From Dyadobacter beijingensis DSM 21582 (GTDB taxonomy: Bacteria > Bacteroidota > Bacteroidia > Cytophagales > Spirosomataceae), in NCBI RefSeq assembly GCF_000382205.1, contig NZ_KB907792.1, forward strand, positions 62,001-126,000: a stretch of DNA of 64,000 bases, written 5' to 3'. Both the position numbers and the translations under genes were made by a program. Shown here piece after piece: positions 35,116-42,758 of the stretch; the stretch's first letter is position 1, and every line of letters starts with the position of its first letter. The notes under the pieces are model-generated. The model was not told where the DNA came from. It made no database searches and saw nothing but the letters and a program-made list of their open reading frames with translations.

Positions 35116-36888
35116 ATGACGCCGCATACCTTCCATATTCCCGTCCTCGGGCTGGGATATTCCATCGATACACCTATCAAAGTCGCCAAATACGGCATTT
35201 CATCCGTCGCCTCGATCGTCGATGATGAGCTCATCGAGCGCATGCGCGTACATTATGCCCGCCAGCGCGGCGCGGATGAAGCGCCTATTTCCAAAAACAT
35301 ACCCGATTACCGCAGCCGCCGAATTACGGCCTATCTCGATCTGATGCAAAGCATCGTCAACCAGGAGTTTGGAACCATGCAGCAACAGCCGTTCGGTGAG
35401 GGAAACGATATTGATCGCTATTTCAGCTTGTTACCGGCAGGTTCTTCGCTTAAAGCCCGTTACAAAGCCCTGCTTGCAATGCCCGCCGGTGCGGCGAAAA
35501 CGTTAGAGGATGCCGCGCTTCGCCAATGCATGGTGCAGGGCGAGATCGATGTGAACATCATGTCGAAGGTTGATAAAATGAATCTCGATGCCGACGGTAA
35601 CGTGTTGGAAGAGATTTACACCGACGCTTTGGCTGCATTACGTGGTTTCGCGTTGAGCACATTGCGTTCTTCGGTGATCCTTTCGGCCGGGATGAATCCG
35701 CGTTTGTACAGCTACCTCGAAGCATTCCCGGACTTCTTGCCAGATACCAACGGCAATTTTCACAAAAAGCTCATTCTCAAAGTAAGCGATTACCGTTCTG
35801 CGTTGATCCAGGCTAAATTTCTGGCTAAAAAGGGCATTTGGGTTTCCGAGTTCCGCATCGAATCCGGCCTGAACTGCGGCGGGCATGCATTCGCTACCGA
35901 AGGCCACTTGCTGGGGCCTGTTTTAGAGGAGTTCAAAAACAGGCGCACGGAAATGTTCACGGAACTGTTCGCCCTTTACGAACCTGCACTCGAAGCCAAA
36001 GGTATTTTGCTCACGCACGCGCCGCATACACGCATCAGCGTGCAGGGCGGCATCGGTACTGCCGCTGAAAATGCCTTTTTACTCGAACATTACCACATCG
36101 AAGCTACGGGTTGGGGCAGCCCGTTCCTGCTCGTGCCCGAGGTGACAAATGTGGATGAAGACACATTAAATGAACTTGCTGCGGCCAAAAGCGATGCCTA
36201 CTACGTCAGCGACTCTTCGCCTTTGGGAGTGCTTTTCAATAATTTTAAAAACAGTACTGCCGAAAAGCAGCGCCTGGAACGTATCACCAAAGGCCGCCCC
36301 GGCAGCCCGTGCCACAAACGTTACCTGGTATCCAATACCGAATTTACCAAAGACCCCATCTGTACCGCCTCCCGTCAGTACCAGCAGTTGAAAATCAAAC
36401 ACTTGCTGGCATTAGAGCCACGACCGGCAGACCTGCAAATGCAAATCGACGCGGTGACGGAAAAGCTGTGTTTGTGCGACGGCCTGAGTACGGCTGCGCT
36501 CATTAAAAATGACATGGTCAAACCGCGGGAAAACAAGGCGGTAGCCATTTGCCCCGGACCTAACCTGGCCTTTTTCTCAGGTATTTACTCTTTGGACGAA
36601 ATGGTAGGGCACATCTACGGTAAAATTGACCTCCTCGCCAAAAACCTGCGACCGAATATGTTCATCAACGAGCTCAACTTGTACGTCGATTATCTTAAAA
36701 AAGACATCGAACGTCACACCACCACGCTGAACGACAAGAAATCCAGATACTTCGCCAAATTCCGTGCCAACTTGCTCGAAGGGATCGGGTACTACAAAAA
36801 ACTGATCCCGGAAATTACCAATCAGACGGTCGCGTACCGCCAGGAAATGATGGCCCAGCTGGAAGCGATCGAAGGGAAACTTTTATAG
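35116..36888 (+). CDS. conserved Bacteroidota protein of unknown function (about 590 residues)
   Basis: The 590-residue protein has no signal peptide. The opening (HIPVLGLGYSIDTPIKVAKY, then GISSVASIVDDELIE) and an internal glycine-rich section (GLNCGGHAFATEGHLLGPVL) recall TIM-barrel flavoproteins such as nitronate monooxygenase or glutamate-synthase-like enzymes. No standard FMN phosphate-binding motif is obvious. Several cysteines are clustered in TKDPICTAS, KLCLCDG and AVAICPGP, which could hold a metal or cluster. The C-terminal 100 residues are helical and charged. I chose ATG 35116 because the first 31 residues of the longer frame look non-coding. The last 6 bp overlap the converging gene. 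I do not know its function. Confidence 0.7.
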   Translation: MTPHTFHIPVLGLGYSIDTPIKVAKYGISSVASIVDDELIERMRVHYARQRGADEAPISKNIPDYRSRRITAYLDLMQSIVNQEFGTMQQQPFGEGNDIDRYFSLLPAGSSLKARYKALLAMPAGAAKTLEDAALRQCMVQGEIDVNIMSKVDKMNLDADGNVLEEIYTDALAALRGFALSTLRSSVILSAGMNPRLYSYLEAFPDFLPDTNGNFHKKLILKVSDYRSALIQAKFLAKKGIWVSEFRIESGLNCGGHAFATEGHLLGPVLEEFKNRRTEMFTELFALYEPALEAKGILLTHAPHTRISVQGGIGTAAENAFLLEHYHIEATGWGSPFLLVPEVTNVDEDTLNELAAAKSDAYYVSDSSPLGVLFNNFKNSTAEKQRLERITKGRPGSPCHKRYLVSNTEFTKDPICTASRQYQQLKIKHLLALEPRPADLQMQIDAVTEKLCLCDGLSTAALIKNDMVKPRENKAVAICPGPNLAFFSGIYSLDEMVGHIYGKIDLLAKNLRPNMFINELNLYVDYLKKDIERHTTTLNDKKSRYFAKFRANLLEGIGYYKKLIPEITNQTVAYRQEMMAQLEAIEGKLL

Positions 36889-37413
36889 TTTGCCCGTCTT
36901 GTCCGAATCGCCGGAATGAAAGATCCGAATGGCAGCGTTGTAGTCCGGGTGGGTTTTCCGCAGCAGCATGGAAGCATATACTACCAGTTCGGAACGGATC
37001 AACTCGCCGTTTTCGCCGACGTTCAGATCTACGACAGTGACCTGCCGATCCTGTTTGTCGATCGACGTGTCCTGGATAATGCTGAACCATCGGTTGAACT
37101 TGGCCTGCCGGGCATGCCCCCTGCCATCGCGGTGGTCGCAGTAATAAATGACAATCGCGTCGTTCTCGGTCAGAAACCTGTTCAGGATGTCCAGCACCGT
37201 ATTTCTAAGCCGGATGTCCTGACGCATGGACGGTTGATCCGTTTCAATAAAAAAGTTATGGGCTGCTTCTATCTCGGGGTTGTCAGGGAAGAATCTCGGG
37301 TCCCGGGATATATCCACGGTGACAGTAACATTTTGTTCCGTCTTAAACTGGAACCTGCTTCCAGAACATTGATAGGGGTATATTTCAAAATAGTTTGATT
37401 CCAAGTGCATCAA
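36883..37413 (-). CDS. DUF6169-like protein
   Basis: The 176-residue soluble protein resembles the DUF6169 family of Bacteroidota. The visible pattern is YEFxF-like strands at the N-terminus, a long acidic turn (SRDPRFFPDNPEIEAAHNFF), then DAIVIYYCDHRDGRGHARQA, KFNRWF and a closing run ending in LVVYASMLLRKTHPDYNAAI. Its start (ATG at 37413 or the next codon) lies inside the 3' end of the small gene upstream, a 29-bp overlap that suggests translational coupling. No activity is known to me for this family. It converges with the large unknown gene by a 6-bp overlap. Confidence 0.65.
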   Translation of the reverse strand: MMHLESNYFEIYPYQCSGSRFQFKTEQNVTVTVDISRDPRFFPDNPEIEAAHNFFIETDQPSMRQDIRLRNTVLDILNRFLTENDAIVIYYCDHRDGRGHARQAKFNRWFSIIQDTSIDKQDRQVTVVDLNVGENGELIRSELVVYASMLLRKTHPDYNAAIRIFHSGDSDKTGKL

Positions 37414-37573
37414 ATTCCTCTTTGGTCATTTCTCCCCTGTTGTACGCTTCAATGTCCCTTCGGGTCTGCATCATTCCTTCAATGATGATTTTAAGGGTAA
37501 GCTTCTGCGGACGTTTTTCGGTTGCGGCAGTTTCCACTGTCTCCGGGGCTTCGGCAGGTAGTATTTGTTCCAT
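37385..37573 (-). CDS. small acidic/helical partner of the DUF6169-like gene
   Basis: The gene encodes 62 residues when started at ATG 37573 (MEQILPAEAPETVETAATEK). Longer starts up to 37636 add unlikely residues. The N-terminal third is acidic and probably disordered. The rest (KLTLKIIIEGMMQTRRDIEA, then GEMTKEEFDALGIKLF) is helical. It overlaps the next gene by 29 bp, so the two are a unit. The arrangement mirrors the DUF6934-like pair at 8090-8742. I do not recognise the family. An antitoxin or binding partner is a possible but unproven role. Confidence 0.6.
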   Translation of the reverse strand: MEQILPAEAPETVETAATEKRPQKLTLKIIIEGMMQTRRDIEAYNRGEMTKEEFDALGIKLF

Positions 37574-37727
37574 GGTTCGATATGATTTAGTTGACTTTTC
37601 AATCAAAACTAAGGAAACAAGTGGGAACATTTGCACGCCAAAATTGCCCGATGATCAACGGAGGTGTATGGCTTAATTAACGGCGGGAAAATGACTTTTA
37701 ATGGGGCATACAGTTTATTATCCTGCG

Positions 37728-38792
37728 TTAATTCCGCATCCGGGCGAGCTTTTCGTATTCCAGCACGGTGATCTGGCTCCCCTTCATGTCCACCAGGCGC
37801 TCGTCCTTGAAATCCGAGAGCGTGCGAATCACCGTTTCGGTGGCAGTGCCCACCATAGAGGCGATGTCTTCACGTGTGACGGCCATGGAAAAGGGCTTCG
37901 AACGGTCTTCCTGGTAGCGCTGCACAAGCATCACGAGCGCCTGCGCCACGCGCTTGCGTACGGAGTTGTAAGCCAGCTGTAAAAGCCGCTCTTCCCGTTC
38001 CTTGATTTCATTGGAAAGCATTCGGATGAATTTCGAAGCCACTTCCCGGTTGCCTTGCAGCAGGTTGAAAAAATCGTCTTTCGGGATCATCGCCACTTCC
38101 GATTTCTCCAATGCGATGGCCGTTTCTTCGTATGGGGCGCCTTGCAGCAGGTCGAGGTAGCCGAAAAACTCGCCTTCTTTCAGCAGGTCGGTAATGTACT
38201 CTTTTCCGTTTTCATTCGATTTATAGGCTTTTACCTTTCCTTTTTGCAGGAAAAATACATGCGACGGAAAGCTGCCTTCCGTGTAGATGGTTTCTTTTTT
38301 ACGCAGAATCTTCACCTTTTTGTCCTCCGCCAGCTTCATGATCGGGTCGAAGGCCTGGGCTTCCCGGATAAACTGGTCGAGGCCGTCGGCCGAGCGTTCG
38401 AACTGCTTTTTCAGCCTGTCGCTCTTTTTGAGGCGCATTTCCACGGCATTCAGCAGTTCCACGTCGTCGTACGGCTTGGTGAGGTAGTCGTCGGCGCCCA
38501 TGGTCATGCCTTTGCGGTAATCTTCCTTTTCGGCCTTGGCGGTGAGGAAAATGAACGGAATGGAGGCCGTGCGCTCGTCTTTGCCGAGCATATGGAGCAC
38601 GCCGTAGCCGTCCAGTTCGGGCATCATTATGTCGCAGATGATGAGGTCGGGGTGGTGCTGGGCGGCTTGCTGCACGCCCTCCTTGCCGTTTTGGGCGGTT
38701 ACCACCTCGTAGTTGGCCAGTTCGAGGATTTCGGCCGTATTTTCCCGCATTTCGGGATTGTCTTCGATTAAAAGTATCTTTCTCGTTTCCAA
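37728..38792 (-). CDS. response regulator fused to a CRP/FNR-type transcription factor
   Basis: This 354-residue protein joins three modules. A receiver domain spans 1-122 (LLIEDNPEMRENTAEIL, phospho-acceptor in LIICDIMMPELDGYG, YLTKPYDD). A cyclic-nucleotide-binding fold spans about 155-265 (EGSFPSHVFFLQKGKVKAYK, EGEFFGYLDLL). A CRP-type winged helix spans about 275-350 (VTREDIASMVGTATETVIRT). It lacks the N-terminal cysteines of FNR, so it does not sense oxygen with an Fe-S cluster in that way. It lies 17 bp after the PAS kinase gene, its likely phosphodonor, at the end of the cbb3 oxidase locus. I infer a FixJ-FixK-like factor acting on the TGA-N6-TCA palindromes upstream of ccoI, ccoS and hemN. 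Confidence 0.9.
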   Translation of the reverse strand: METRKILLIEDNPEMRENTAEILELANYEVVTAQNGKEGVQQAAQHHPDLIICDIMMPELDGYGVLHMLGKDERTASIPFIFLTAKAEKEDYRKGMTMGADDYLTKPYDDVELLNAVEMRLKKSDRLKKQFERSADGLDQFIREAQAFDPIMKLAEDKKVKILRKKETIYTEGSFPSHVFFLQKGKVKAYKSNENGKEYITDLLKEGEFFGYLDLLQGAPYEETAIALEKSEVAMIPKDDFFNLLQGNREVASKFIRMLSNEIKEREERLLQLAYNSVRKRVAQALVMLVQRYQEDRSKPFSMAVTREDIASMVGTATETVIRTLSDFKDERLVDMKGSQITVLEYEKLARMRN

Positions 38793-38809
38793 GGTTGGTG
38801 CAGTTTGTG

Positions 38810-40081
38810 TCAGGAATCGGTTTTAACGGATGCTGGTTCGCGGTTGGGCAGCTCGACAAAAAATGTCGTCCCTACGCCAACCTCGCTCTGAAACCGCACG
38901 GTGCCGCCCATGAGCTCGATGTAGTTTTGTACGATATTGAGGCCCAGCCCCGTTCCTTGCGCATTGCCCGCATTGTTGGCACGGAAAAAACGGTCGAAAA
39001 TGTGGCCCTGGTCCGTTTGCGGAATGCCGATGCCCTGGTCCTGTATCTCGATGCGGATCAGCCCGCCCCAGTTTTTGATCCTTAAAAAAATGGATTTACC
39101 GCCGTCGGAATACTTGATCGCGTTCGAAAGCAGGTTGAAAAGCACATTACGCAGCAGCTGCTTGTCGAGCCAGGCCGTCGGTTCGCCCTCGTACGCAAAA
39201 TGCATTTGCTGCCCGTCCTTGCACAGCCCTCTGATCTCCTCGATCAGGTTTTTGCAGAACTCATTCAGGTCGGTCAATACCGGAATGGCGTGAATGCGGC
39301 CCTCTTCCAGCTTGCCGATCGAGAGAAAGTCATTGAGGATTTCAGTCAGGTTCGTTACGGTCGATTTGATGCGCTGAACGTGTTTGTGCCGTTTTTCCTC
39401 GTCTTCCGTGCGCGTATAGCGGCCTATGAGCGATGCCGACGACAAAATCGTGGCCAAAGGCGTCCGGAACTCGTGCGAGGCGATGGTGACAAACTGGCTT
39501 TTCATATTGTTCAGCTCTCGTTCCTTCGTCAATGCACGCACCACTTCCTCCTGCGACTGCTCGATCCGCTTGATCGCCGCGGCCAGCTCTTCCGTCCGCT
39601 GCTGCACGCGCTCTTCCAGCTCCGCATTCAGTTTTTGTATTTCAAGATTGGCCTCGATAATGCGGCTTTCCTGCTTTTTTCGCTCGGTTATGTCGATGAC
39701 GAAGCTAACGACAAACTCGCCGTCGCTGGTTTTGAATGGACTGAGGCTCACCTCCACGGGAAATTCGGTGCCGTCCTTGCGGCGGGCGAAAAGGTCCATC
39801 ATATGCCCCATACCACGGGCGCGGGGCGCTTCGAGGTACTCGTCGCGGTAGCCCACGTGGTTCCGGTTGAACCGCATCGGGATCAGCGTTTCCACTTTCC
39901 GATTGATCAACTCGCGGTCTGTGTAGCCGAAAAGCTCCTTCGCCTTGGGGTTGAGCATTACAATATTCGCCTGCTTGTCCACCACCACGATCCCTTCGGT
40001 CGCGTGCTTGAACAAGGCATCCAGCATTTCGATATGCCGTGTCATCACCTGCGTATGAATTAAAATATCCGTATCAAACAT
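38810..40081 (-). CDS. PAS-domain sensor histidine kinase
   Basis: The 423-residue soluble kinase starts at ATG 40081 (MFDTDILIHTQ); GTG 40108 and an ATG at residue 13 are alternatives. A PAS domain with PAC motif spans about 20-135 (ALFKHATEGIVVVDKQANIV, VSFVIDITERKKQE). A coiled coil follows (LEIQKLNAELEERVQQRTEE), then HisKA with SHEFRTPLATILSSAS and an ATPase domain with NLLSNAIKYS, DQGIGIPQ and GTGLGLNI. No membrane segment is present, so it senses a cytoplasmic cue. The PAS lacks an obvious FixL-type haem histidine context, so oxygen sensing is not proved. It lies between hemN and the CRP-fused regulator, which is the likely phospho-partner. Confidence 0.88.
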   Translation of the reverse strand: MFDTDILIHTQVMTRHIEMLDALFKHATEGIVVVDKQANIVMLNPKAKELFGYTDRELINRKVETLIPMRFNRNHVGYRDEYLEAPRARGMGHMMDLFARRKDGTEFPVEVSLSPFKTSDGEFVVSFVIDITERKKQESRIIEANLEIQKLNAELEERVQQRTEELAAAIKRIEQSQEEVVRALTKERELNNMKSQFVTIASHEFRTPLATILSSASLIGRYTRTEDEEKRHKHVQRIKSTVTNLTEILNDFLSIGKLEEGRIHAIPVLTDLNEFCKNLIEEIRGLCKDGQQMHFAYEGEPTAWLDKQLLRNVLFNLLSNAIKYSDGGKSIFLRIKNWGGLIRIEIQDQGIGIPQTDQGHIFDRFFRANNAGNAQGTGLGLNIVQNYIELMGGTVRFQSEVGVGTTFFVELPNREPASVKTDS

Positions 40082-40123
40082 ACCAAAGTACAGGACACAG
40101 GTGAACACCGCAAGAATTCATGA

Positions 40124-41488
40124 TTAAACTGTTTGGCTGAATAGCGAGGTTTGAGGTATATCGGACCACAGGCGGGCATCGAAAGCCATGCATACATTGC
40201 GCACGAAAGCCTTGCCTTTCTCCGTGATCCTCAGTCGGAACGGCTCTATTTCCACCAGCTCGTCGTACGCCATTTCCGACAGTCTTTCGAGGGCCTGGTA
40301 TACTTCCATGCAATTTTCGGAAGCCCCCGCCCAGGAAGTTTCGAAGCCGGTCATGAGCCGGAGAATGTGTTTGCGCATAATAAGGTCCTCGCGGCTCAGC
40401 TCGTGGCCGCGGAACACCGGCAGCTCGCCGGCGGCCAGGCGCTTGTAATAATCTTCCACCTTCTTTTCATTCTGCGCATAACCCCACCACGAATCGGAAA
40501 TGGAAGAGGCACCGAGGCCGATCAGCAGCTGCGTGCGGGTATCGGTATAGCCCATGAAATTCCGGTGAAGGCGCTCTTCTGAGGCGGCTTTGTAGAGCTC
40601 ATCGGATTTGAGCGCAAAATGGTCCATGCCAATGTCTTCGTAACCAGCCAGTTCCAATGCATTGCGGCCGGTTTCGTAGATGGCCATTTTGTGGTCGGCG
40701 TCGGGGAGGTCATTTTCGGTATAACTGCGCTGGCCGGGCTTGATCCATGGCACGTGGGCATAGCTGTAAAAAGCAATACGGTCCGGGCGGAGCTGGATCA
40801 CCCGCAGCATGGTTTGCATCATCGAGCAGTTTTTTTGTTGGGGTAAACCGTATACAATGTCGTAGTTGACAGAATTGTAACCTATTTCCCGCGCTTTCAA
40901 TGTCAGATGTTTCACCTGCTCAAACGTCTGGTGCCGGTTGATCATCGCCAGTACGACCGGGTTGAAATCCTGCACCCCGATGCTGATGCGCCGGAAACCG
41001 ACAGAATATAATGCTTCCAAATGCGCGTCGGTCGTATTCCCCGGATGCGCCTCGAAACCGAAACGGGCATCGGAATGCACCAGTGAGTCTTCCAGCAGGC
41101 CTTTGACCAGTTTCACAAGGTTAGCCGGACTAAAAAACGTGGGCGTGCCGCCGCCGAGGTGCAGCTCCCGGATCACCGGTTTTTCTTCACCAAAAAGCGC
41201 CCGGTACATTTTCCACTCCTTCAAAACGGCCTGGATGTATTTGCTTTCCACGGCATGGTTGATCGTAATGCGCGTGTTGCAGCCGCAGTACGTGCAGAGG
41301 CTTTCGCAAAATGGCAGGTGAATGTACAGGCTAATGCCTTCCTTCTGATTGGAAACCGTAAATGCATCCTGCACCAGCTCTTTCCATTTGGCAATGCCGG
41401 GAGGCGTTTTCTGCCAGTACGGAACGGTCGGGTAGCTGGTATAGCGCGGCCCCGGAATGTTATATTTGAATAGCAGGTCCTTGTCCAT
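40124..41488 (-). CDS. hemN: oxygen-independent coproporphyrinogen III oxidase
   Basis: The 454-residue radical-SAM enzyme decarboxylates coproporphyrinogen III to protoporphyrinogen IX without oxygen, feeding haem to the oxidase encoded upstream. It begins with the HemN signature YNIPGPRYTSYPTVPYW. It has the CESLCTYCGC motif (cysteines for the 4Fe-4S cluster plus the fourth HemN cysteine), LHLGGGTPTF for SAM binding, and the C-terminal HemN domain near residues 350-430. Length matches true HemN rather than the shorter HemW. The 97-bp gap upstream carries two inverted repeats, one of them a CRP/FNR-type site, so the gene may have its own low-oxygen promoter inside the operon. Confidence 0.95.
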   Translation of the reverse strand: MDKDLLFKYNIPGPRYTSYPTVPYWQKTPPGIAKWKELVQDAFTVSNQKEGISLYIHLPFCESLCTYCGCNTRITINHAVESKYIQAVLKEWKMYRALFGEEKPVIRELHLGGGTPTFFSPANLVKLVKGLLEDSLVHSDARFGFEAHPGNTTDAHLEALYSVGFRRISIGVQDFNPVVLAMINRHQTFEQVKHLTLKAREIGYNSVNYDIVYGLPQQKNCSMMQTMLRVIQLRPDRIAFYSYAHVPWIKPGQRSYTENDLPDADHKMAIYETGRNALELAGYEDIGMDHFALKSDELYKAASEERLHRNFMGYTDTRTQLLIGLGASSISDSWWGYAQNEKKVEDYYKRLAAGELPVFRGHELSREDLIMRKHILRLMTGFETSWAGASENCMEVYQALERLSEMAYDELVEIEPFRLRITEKGKAFVRNVCMAFDARLWSDIPQTSLFSQTV

Positions 41489-41496
41489 TGGTCAAA

Positions 41497-41523
41497 GTTT
41501 TGATGTGGATGATCAATCAAAAC
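41497..41523. promoter_or_regulatory. inverted repeat GTTTTGAT-N11-ATCAAAAC upstream of hemN
   Basis: Perfect 8-bp arms at 41497-41504 and 41516-41523 lie directly in front of the hemN start (9 bp). It could be an operator, or a hairpin that covers the ribosome-binding region. It is distinct from the TGA-N6-TCA palindrome 26 bp further upstream. Confidence 0.4.
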
Positions 41524-41544
41524 TACCCACGAGCGGAGGGTAAA

Positions 41545-41564
41545 AACATGATGTTTGTCATGTT
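41545..41564. promoter_or_regulatory. CRP/FNR-type palindrome upstream of hemN
   Basis: AACATGA-TGTTTG-TCATGTT (41545-41564) is a perfect 7-bp inverted repeat with a TGA-N6-TCA core (TGATGTTTGTCA, 41549-41560). It is centred about 67 bp upstream of hemN, close to where an activator site at around -40 would fall if the leader is short. Similar cores precede ccoI and ccoS. Confidence 0.55.
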
Positions 41565-41585
41565 AAAAACAGACTTTCGGGGTCG

Positions 41586-42284
41586 CTAGCGACAGATCGT
41601 AATGCTTGTCGGGGTGGGAGAAGGGGTGGGATAGGAGGTGGTTATCCCGCGGGCCACGAGCCAGATCCCCGCTATGGCAACGAGCACGGGTGTGAGCTTG
41701 CGGATGCGCGTACGCAATGCCGGTGTGAGCTGCTGCCGCGCAATGCCCAATGCCAGCATCGCCGGCATGGTACCCAGCCCGAAAAGCGCCATGAAAGCCC
41801 CGCCGCCCCATGCACTGCCCGTCGCCCCGGAGCTCAGAAGCGCCATGTACACCATGCCGCAGGGTACCGCGCCATTAAGCATTCCTAACACGAGCATGCC
41901 CGACAGGTTTGTTTTTTTCAAGTAAAAAGTCATCTGCTGCTTTATCCGGCCTATCGTTTTTTGCCAGAATACAGGCATATGAAGCCGCCGATCCAGGCTC
42001 GCCGGCCAGAGCACATACGCCAGCATCGCCAGGCCCACGCCGACGGAAGCATATTTCAGCAACCCCAACCAGGCCAGGGAAGCGCCAAGTGTGCCGATGA
42101 GTATTCCAAACATCGCGTAGGTGAGCGCACGTCCCCCATTGTAGATGAGCACGCCTGCTATCTGCCGCGCGCGCGTGGCCCTGTGCACAGGTAATGCGAG
42201 CGCAATGGGCCCGCACATGCCCACGCAATGGAAGCTGCTGATGAGCCCCATCGAAATGGCGAGGTAGGGGAGGACGGTGATCAT
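41586..42284 (-). CDS. SafE/TauE-like (DsbD-type) membrane protein of the cbb3 locus
   Basis: The 232-residue protein has about six membrane segments and the motif FHCVGMCGPIALALP near the N-terminus. A repeat of it in the second half reads GMLNGAVPCGMVYMAL. This is the sulfite exporter TauE/SafE (UreH-like) family branch that commonly sits behind ccoH in Bacteroidota. The paired cysteine/methionine motifs C-V-G-M-C-G and P-C-G-M fit copper or thiol handling better than sulfite export, so a role in copper supply to the oxidase is likely but inferred. It begins 4 bp after ccoH. The C-terminus (PTPSPTPTS) is a short low-complexity tail. Confidence 0.85.
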   Translation of the reverse strand: MITVLPYLAISMGLISSFHCVGMCGPIALALPVHRATRARQIAGVLIYNGGRALTYAMFGILIGTLGASLAWLGLLKYASVGVGLAMLAYVLWPASLDRRLHMPVFWQKTIGRIKQQMTFYLKKTNLSGMLVLGMLNGAVPCGMVYMALLSSGATGSAWGGGAFMALFGLGTMPAMLALGIARQQLTPALRTRIRKLTPVLVAIAGIWLVARGITTSYPTPSPTPTSITICR

Positions 42285-42288
42285 GGCA

Positions 42289-42732
42289 TTACCGGCCGAT
42301 CACGACCACGCCTTCGTTCCAGTACGTTTGCGCGCCGGCCCGCCAGTCTACCTGGATTTTATAGCGGCCCGCAGGTATTTCCGTCAGTGCCAGGGCCTGC
42401 CCGTGGTTCTGCGCACGGACGACGAATTGCCTGTCGTTACGGTCGTCGGACGGGCAATAGAGGCTGATTTTTCCGGAAATGGCCGAGTCGGAGAATACGC
42501 TCGGGTAGTGGATTTCCAGATGATGCTCCGCCACATTCCAGGATATCGGTTCCGTGAGCGCGGCTGCCCGTTGGGTTTTGTCGATTTTGCCCTGGAATTG
42601 GAGTTCTTCCTCATAATAATCGGCCGATGCGAGGTCGATCTTCTGCCCGGCGCTCATGCTCACCAGCAGCAGGATCATGGATACGAAACTCATGTAAACA
42701 GCGGCAATGAGGGCTTTCCAGTTGATTTTCAT
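42289..42732 (-). CDS. ccoH: FixH/CcoH family assembly protein
   Basis: The 147-residue protein has one N-terminal membrane helix (LIAAVYMSFVSMILLLVSMSA) and a periplasmic beta-sandwich with SADYYEEELQFQGKIDKTQR, the typical FixH start after the helix. It closes with a W-x-x-G-x-x-Y/V strand pair. CcoH associates with the cbb3 oxidase during assembly. It lies between ccoG and the SafE-like gene (26 bp and 4 bp gaps), the usual order in Bacteroidota. Confidence 0.9.
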   Translation of the reverse strand: MKINWKALIAAVYMSFVSMILLLVSMSAGQKIDLASADYYEEELQFQGKIDKTQRAAALTEPISWNVAEHHLEIHYPSVFSDSAISGKISLYCPSDDRNDRQFVVRAQNHGQALALTEIPAGRYKIQVDWRAGAQTYWNEGVVVIGR

Positions 42733-42758
42733 GGGTATTCAAAATATAGGTTAATACA

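Noticed and set aside
37591..37602. TTGA-N4-TCAA palindrome before the small gene at 37573
   Set aside because: The half-site spacing is two bases too short for a CRP/FNR-type site, and it is too close to the start for an activator.
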